Positions 60,880 to 64,000 of a DNA stretch of 64,000 nt are shown here, piece after piece. Within the stretch, counting starts at the first letter, position 1. Each line of letters starts with the position of its first letter. The notes beneath the pieces were generated by a model, which was given only the letters and a program-made list of their open reading frames with translations, was not told where the DNA came from and did no database searches. The DNA lies in NCBI RefSeq assembly GCF_949987515.2, contig NC_082683.1, positions 128,612,582 to 128,676,581 of the forward strand. The letters are read 5' to 3'. Source of the DNA: Delphinus delphis (Eukaryota; Chordata; Mammalia; Artiodactyla; Delphinidae). The position numbers and the translations under genes are program-made.

Positions 60880-61620
60880 TTGTTTCCTTGTGGCAAAGTG
60901 CTTAAGAGACTTTTCAGGCTTAAACATGATTATCATGTTATGAAATCCTTTTATAGGATTTCTCTGGCTGCTATGCTAGGAATAAATTAAAGGGTGACAA
61001 GAGCAAAAGCAGTGAGACAAGCTAAGAGATCAGTGTAATCATCTATGCAAGAAAGCATGGTGCCTCTGACCAAGGTGCTAGCCGTGGAGATGGTGATGAG
61101 TGACTGGAAATTGAGCCAACAGGAGTTCCTGACATGGATATGGATAAGAAAATGAGAAGAGACAAAGATGACACCAAGATTTGGGGCACGAGCAATTAGA
61201 AAGATAAAACTGTTAATCACTGAAATGAGCAAGATTTAAGAGGAGTAAATTGGGGGGAAAAGAGTCATGAGTTCATTTTTAAACATGTCAAGTTTGTGAT
61301 GCTTATTAGATATACAGGTAGGAGTGTCAAGAAGGTAGTTATATCTGTAAGGATGGAATTTAAGGAGTTCTGATAATAAGAGTCTTCAGCTTCTGTGTGG
61401 TGCTTAAAGATATGAGACTGTATAAGAGCATCAAGTCAGTGGGTAAAGACAGACAGGAGTACTGGGGCACTGCAATGTTTAGAGGTCAGGAAATAAGAAA
61501 GAACCCGCAAAGGAGCCTACGAAGGAAAGGCCACCTTGGTAAGGATTTTAATTATAGACCGTGGAATTTAAGTTGTCTAAGGAAGGAAGAAAAATCATGA
61601 ATGGAGTGATGGGACAGCAT
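60880..61620 (-). mobile_element. L2 LINE, RT and 3' region
   Basis: Antisense L2: 'ttctctggctgctatgctagg', 'gcctctgaccaaggtgctagccgtggagatggtgatg', 'caccaagatttggggcac', 'aacatgtcaagtttgtgatgc', 'aggaaataagaaagaacccg'. The minus-strand open frame 61232-60987 is a relic of L2 ORF2. Confidence 0.82.
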
Positions 61621-61621
61621 A

Positions 61622-61739
61622 TTTTTTAATTTTATATTTTTTATATAGCAGGTTCTTATTAGTTATCTATTTTATACATATTAGTGCATATATGTCAATC
61701 CTAATCTCCCAGTTCATCCCACCACCCTGCCCCCAACTT
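61622..61739 (-). mobile_element. very short L1 3' end
   Basis: Antisense L1 3'UTR only ('ttcttattagttatctattttatac', 'gtcaatcctaatctcccag'). Flanks gggacagcat and gggacaatat suggest an imperfect target duplication. Confidence 0.82.
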
Positions 61740-62505
61740 GGGACAATATTATTTTAATTAAAAAAAAAGAACTTTGCACTATTGAACAATGAATTTAAAA
61801 TTTAGTGTCATAACACGGTAAGCACACTCAAAAATGCATTCTTCCATTTTGATCTATATTTCTTCATGAGGTAATTTTTCAGTTACGATGGTCAAAACGG
61901 CAACCATAAGGTAAATTAACCTAGACTATAACTTTTAAATTATTATATTAAAAAGTGTTAAACTAAGATTAAGAAAATAAACACATTTATCAAATTACTT
62001 TACTAAAATATTTCAATTATTTTAGAAATCTTTATATTATATATTTGCATATTAGATAAATATAACATTTTGGTAAAAGCAAAATAGTTTTGCACTGTGG
62101 ATAAACAACATTAAGCATATTATTTGGTTCATCCTTATAAATTTCTATTGTGTATCTTTTAATATACAGAGTATTAGAACTTGTATAAATAAAACTTACA
62201 ATAAATTAGCATATATATTGGGATTGTACTCAAGAACATTTTGTTGATAGAGAGGTGCAATAGAAAAGGTTGGGAAGTCACTGTTCTAGGAGATAAATCA
62301 CTGGATTCCTACAATTTCCTTTGCTCTTGCAATTATTTCATCCTTACTTTGGGATTTCTTAGAAGAGATGTTAAAATTCAATTTAGTTTAACCCATAATA
62401 GGCATGTGATAGGGACTCAACTTCAATTCTCTCACTTATAAAATGGGGGAAATAGCAGCACCTAGCCTATTGAGGTTGTTTATGGGTTTAAATGAGGTAA
62501 TTCTT

Positions 62506-62711
62506 TTTTTTTTTTTTGTGGTACGCAGCCCTCTCAACTGTTGCGGCCTCTCCTGTTGCGGAGCACAGGTTCTGGACGCGCAGGCTCAGCGGCCATGGCT
62601 CACGGGCCCAGCCGCTCAGCGTCATGTGGGATCTTCCCGGACCAGGGCATGAACCCGTGTCCCCTGCATCGGGCAGGCGGACTCTCAACCACTGCGCCAC
62701 CAGGGAAGCCC
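62506..62711 (-). mobile_element. CHR-type SINE in TNFSF18 first intron
   Basis: Reverse orientation, poly-T then 'gcggcctctcctgttgcgg' to head 'ccaccagggaagccc'. Exact 17-bp target duplication taaatgaggtaattctt at 62489-62505 and 62712-62728. It lies in the same orientation as the gene. Confidence 0.97.
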
Positions 62712-63309
62712 TAAATGAGGTAATTCTTATAAAGGATTTTGCCCAGATATTCTGTCTTGTCCTGCTTATTATTAGTGTTTTGATAATGATGCTGATTATA
62801 ATGAAGAATTAAAACTTTAAGCACCTGCATTCCCAACATTATACTAGCACGGTAAGCAAGAGAAACTAATGTCATCTGTGGTCCTCGCCTCTTAAAAAGT
62901 TTATCATCTTTCTAGAAAGACATGATTAAACACATGAAGGGATTAGATAACAATCTAAATATAAAAGAGTTCCAAAATCTGTGCCACAGGTAACATCTAT
63001 GTTGTCTACTCTCATGTATAAAGAGTGTGAGGAGAAGCCTAATGCCACAGACAAATTAATTACCAGAGGCAGAAATCCTGGACACTGCAGAAATCCTGTA
63101 GGCTGCTTTCATGTCTATTTAGAACTACAGAAACCACCACTGTGCTATTCTGTCATTATTGCCACAAATGAAAATCTGTCTAATCACAAAAATCCTCTGT
63201 TTGGTAGTGAGGCATAGTCCTGGGTTGAGGAAGTGGAATAGATAAGCAAGGAATACCCATTTTGTTAAAAGTCTTTTTTAACTTTATCTTCATTGTAAAG
63301 TCATTAATA

Positions 63310-63545
63310 ATAATGGTGTAAATATGAATCGCTACCATCCACTGAGAGCCTACCATGGGTCAGGCACTGTACTATCTCATTCATTCTTACCACAACTCTG
63401 TGAAATAACCAACACACACATTTTCAGATGAGGAAATGAGGAGAAGGATTATGTAACTAGCCCAAGGTCATGCAGCTGATGAGAGGCCAGGCTAAGATCC
63501 AAACAGAGCCTGACTCAAAAGTCTCACTCCTGCCGCTCTGTGGAG
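63310..63545 (+). mobile_element. MIR SINE fossil
   Basis: Sense MIR: 'gggtcaggcactgtactatctc', 'cacaactctgtgaaataacc', 'ttcagatgaggaaatgagg', 'agcccaaggtcatgcagctgatgagaggc'. One of the best-preserved MIRs here. Confidence 0.9.
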
Positions 63546-64000
63546 CAGTTTGTATTTCTAATTTTGGTGACGTTTGAAAGGAGTGGGTATCCACTTATAA
63601 AGAAGCATATGGGACTTTCTGTTTAGTTTAGTTAATTTATTTTTGCTTAGAAGGAGCAGTTGCTCTTGTAACCCCATTGTGATTTAAGCCCAGATTTACA
63701 TACTTGGGGTAATAAATAATAATTATTTCTCCAAACCAACTCTAATCAGATCATCATTTGGAAATAGAATCTACTCTGCTTTTAAGTACAAGCACAACTT
63801 TCCCTTTGGAAAGTAGCCTTCATTTCATTGAAGCAGGGGACTCTCCTGACATTTGGTTTCTTAGAGACAATTTCTGTGAGGTTATTTTTATCTAGGGATG
63901 GACCAACTCCTTGGGCTCATAACCGATTCTTTCAGTGAAACGTCTTCTGAATGAAGAGGGGGAAAAAAGAAAAAAAGAATTCTCCCAAGGAAATTTCTGT

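Larger units (their letters stand above)
60215..64000 (-). other. TNFSF18: TNFSF18 first intron, continuing past the window
   Basis: Everything right of the middle exon is inferred to be intron because no first exon was found. It contains L2, L1, SINE and MIR insertions listed separately; the stretches 60215-60850, 61760-62480, 62729-63300 and 63545-64000 hold nothing I can name. Confidence 0.6.

Noticed and set aside
60215..64000. TNFSF18 first exon
   Set aside because: I looked on the minus strand for a hydrophobic membrane-anchor segment ending in a splice donor and found none; a weak 'actattgaacaa' match at 61778 does not continue. The exon probably lies past 64000.

Overview
The window is mammalian nuclear DNA, almost certainly from a cetacean. 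The best evidence is a set of tRNA-derived SINEs of the CHR type known from whales, dolphins and hippos. Their heads carry the 'ggcttccctggtggcgcag' signature in either orientation, and several have perfect target-site duplications. I noticed no ruminant BovB/Bov-tA elements. L2, MIR and hAT (MER5/MER20-type) fossils show a placental background. There are no bacterial operons, CRISPR arrays or phage genes.

One protein-coding gene is supported: TNFSF18 (GITR ligand) on the minus strand. Its last coding exon (57581-57927) and its 31-nt middle exon (60184-60214) have intact splice sites and compatible phase. The first exon, with the cytoplasmic tail and membrane anchor, was not found and should lie beyond the right edge. 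Positions 1 to about 57.1 kb are therefore intergenic. By synteny known from human chromosome 1 this would be the FASLG-TNFSF18 interval, but no FASLG exon was seen.

Layout: 1-1.4 kb, 5' part of a minus-strand L1 with a G-rich 5'UTR. 1.4-15.4 kb, mostly old or unassigned sequence with CHR SINEs, MIR, L2, hAT and L1M fossils. 15.4-21.0 kb, an LTR split by a 5.1-kb minus-strand L1, with a probable target duplication. 21-40 kb, L2 in both orientations, an old L1M block (24.1-26.2 kb), SINEs, microsatellites and an AT-rich palindrome. 40.8-46.6 kb, a dense L1 nest, including a second large minus-strand L1 (with SINE and L1 insertions) and a rearranged L1 whose two inverted arms of about 335 bp are about 97% identical. 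46.7-57 kb, L2, MIR and short L1 3' ends. 57.1-64 kb, TNFSF18 exons 2-3 and introns, with an L2, an L1 end and a recent SINE.

I did not find an undescribed biological system. The items most worth checking are the L1 inverted duplication at 44.8-46.5 kb, the AT-rich palindrome at 31.64-31.74 kb, the 22-bp tandem expansion inside a SINE at 37.4 kb, and cetacean-specific residues in TNFSF18. Repeat family names are pattern recognition by eye; ends of old repeats are approximate.
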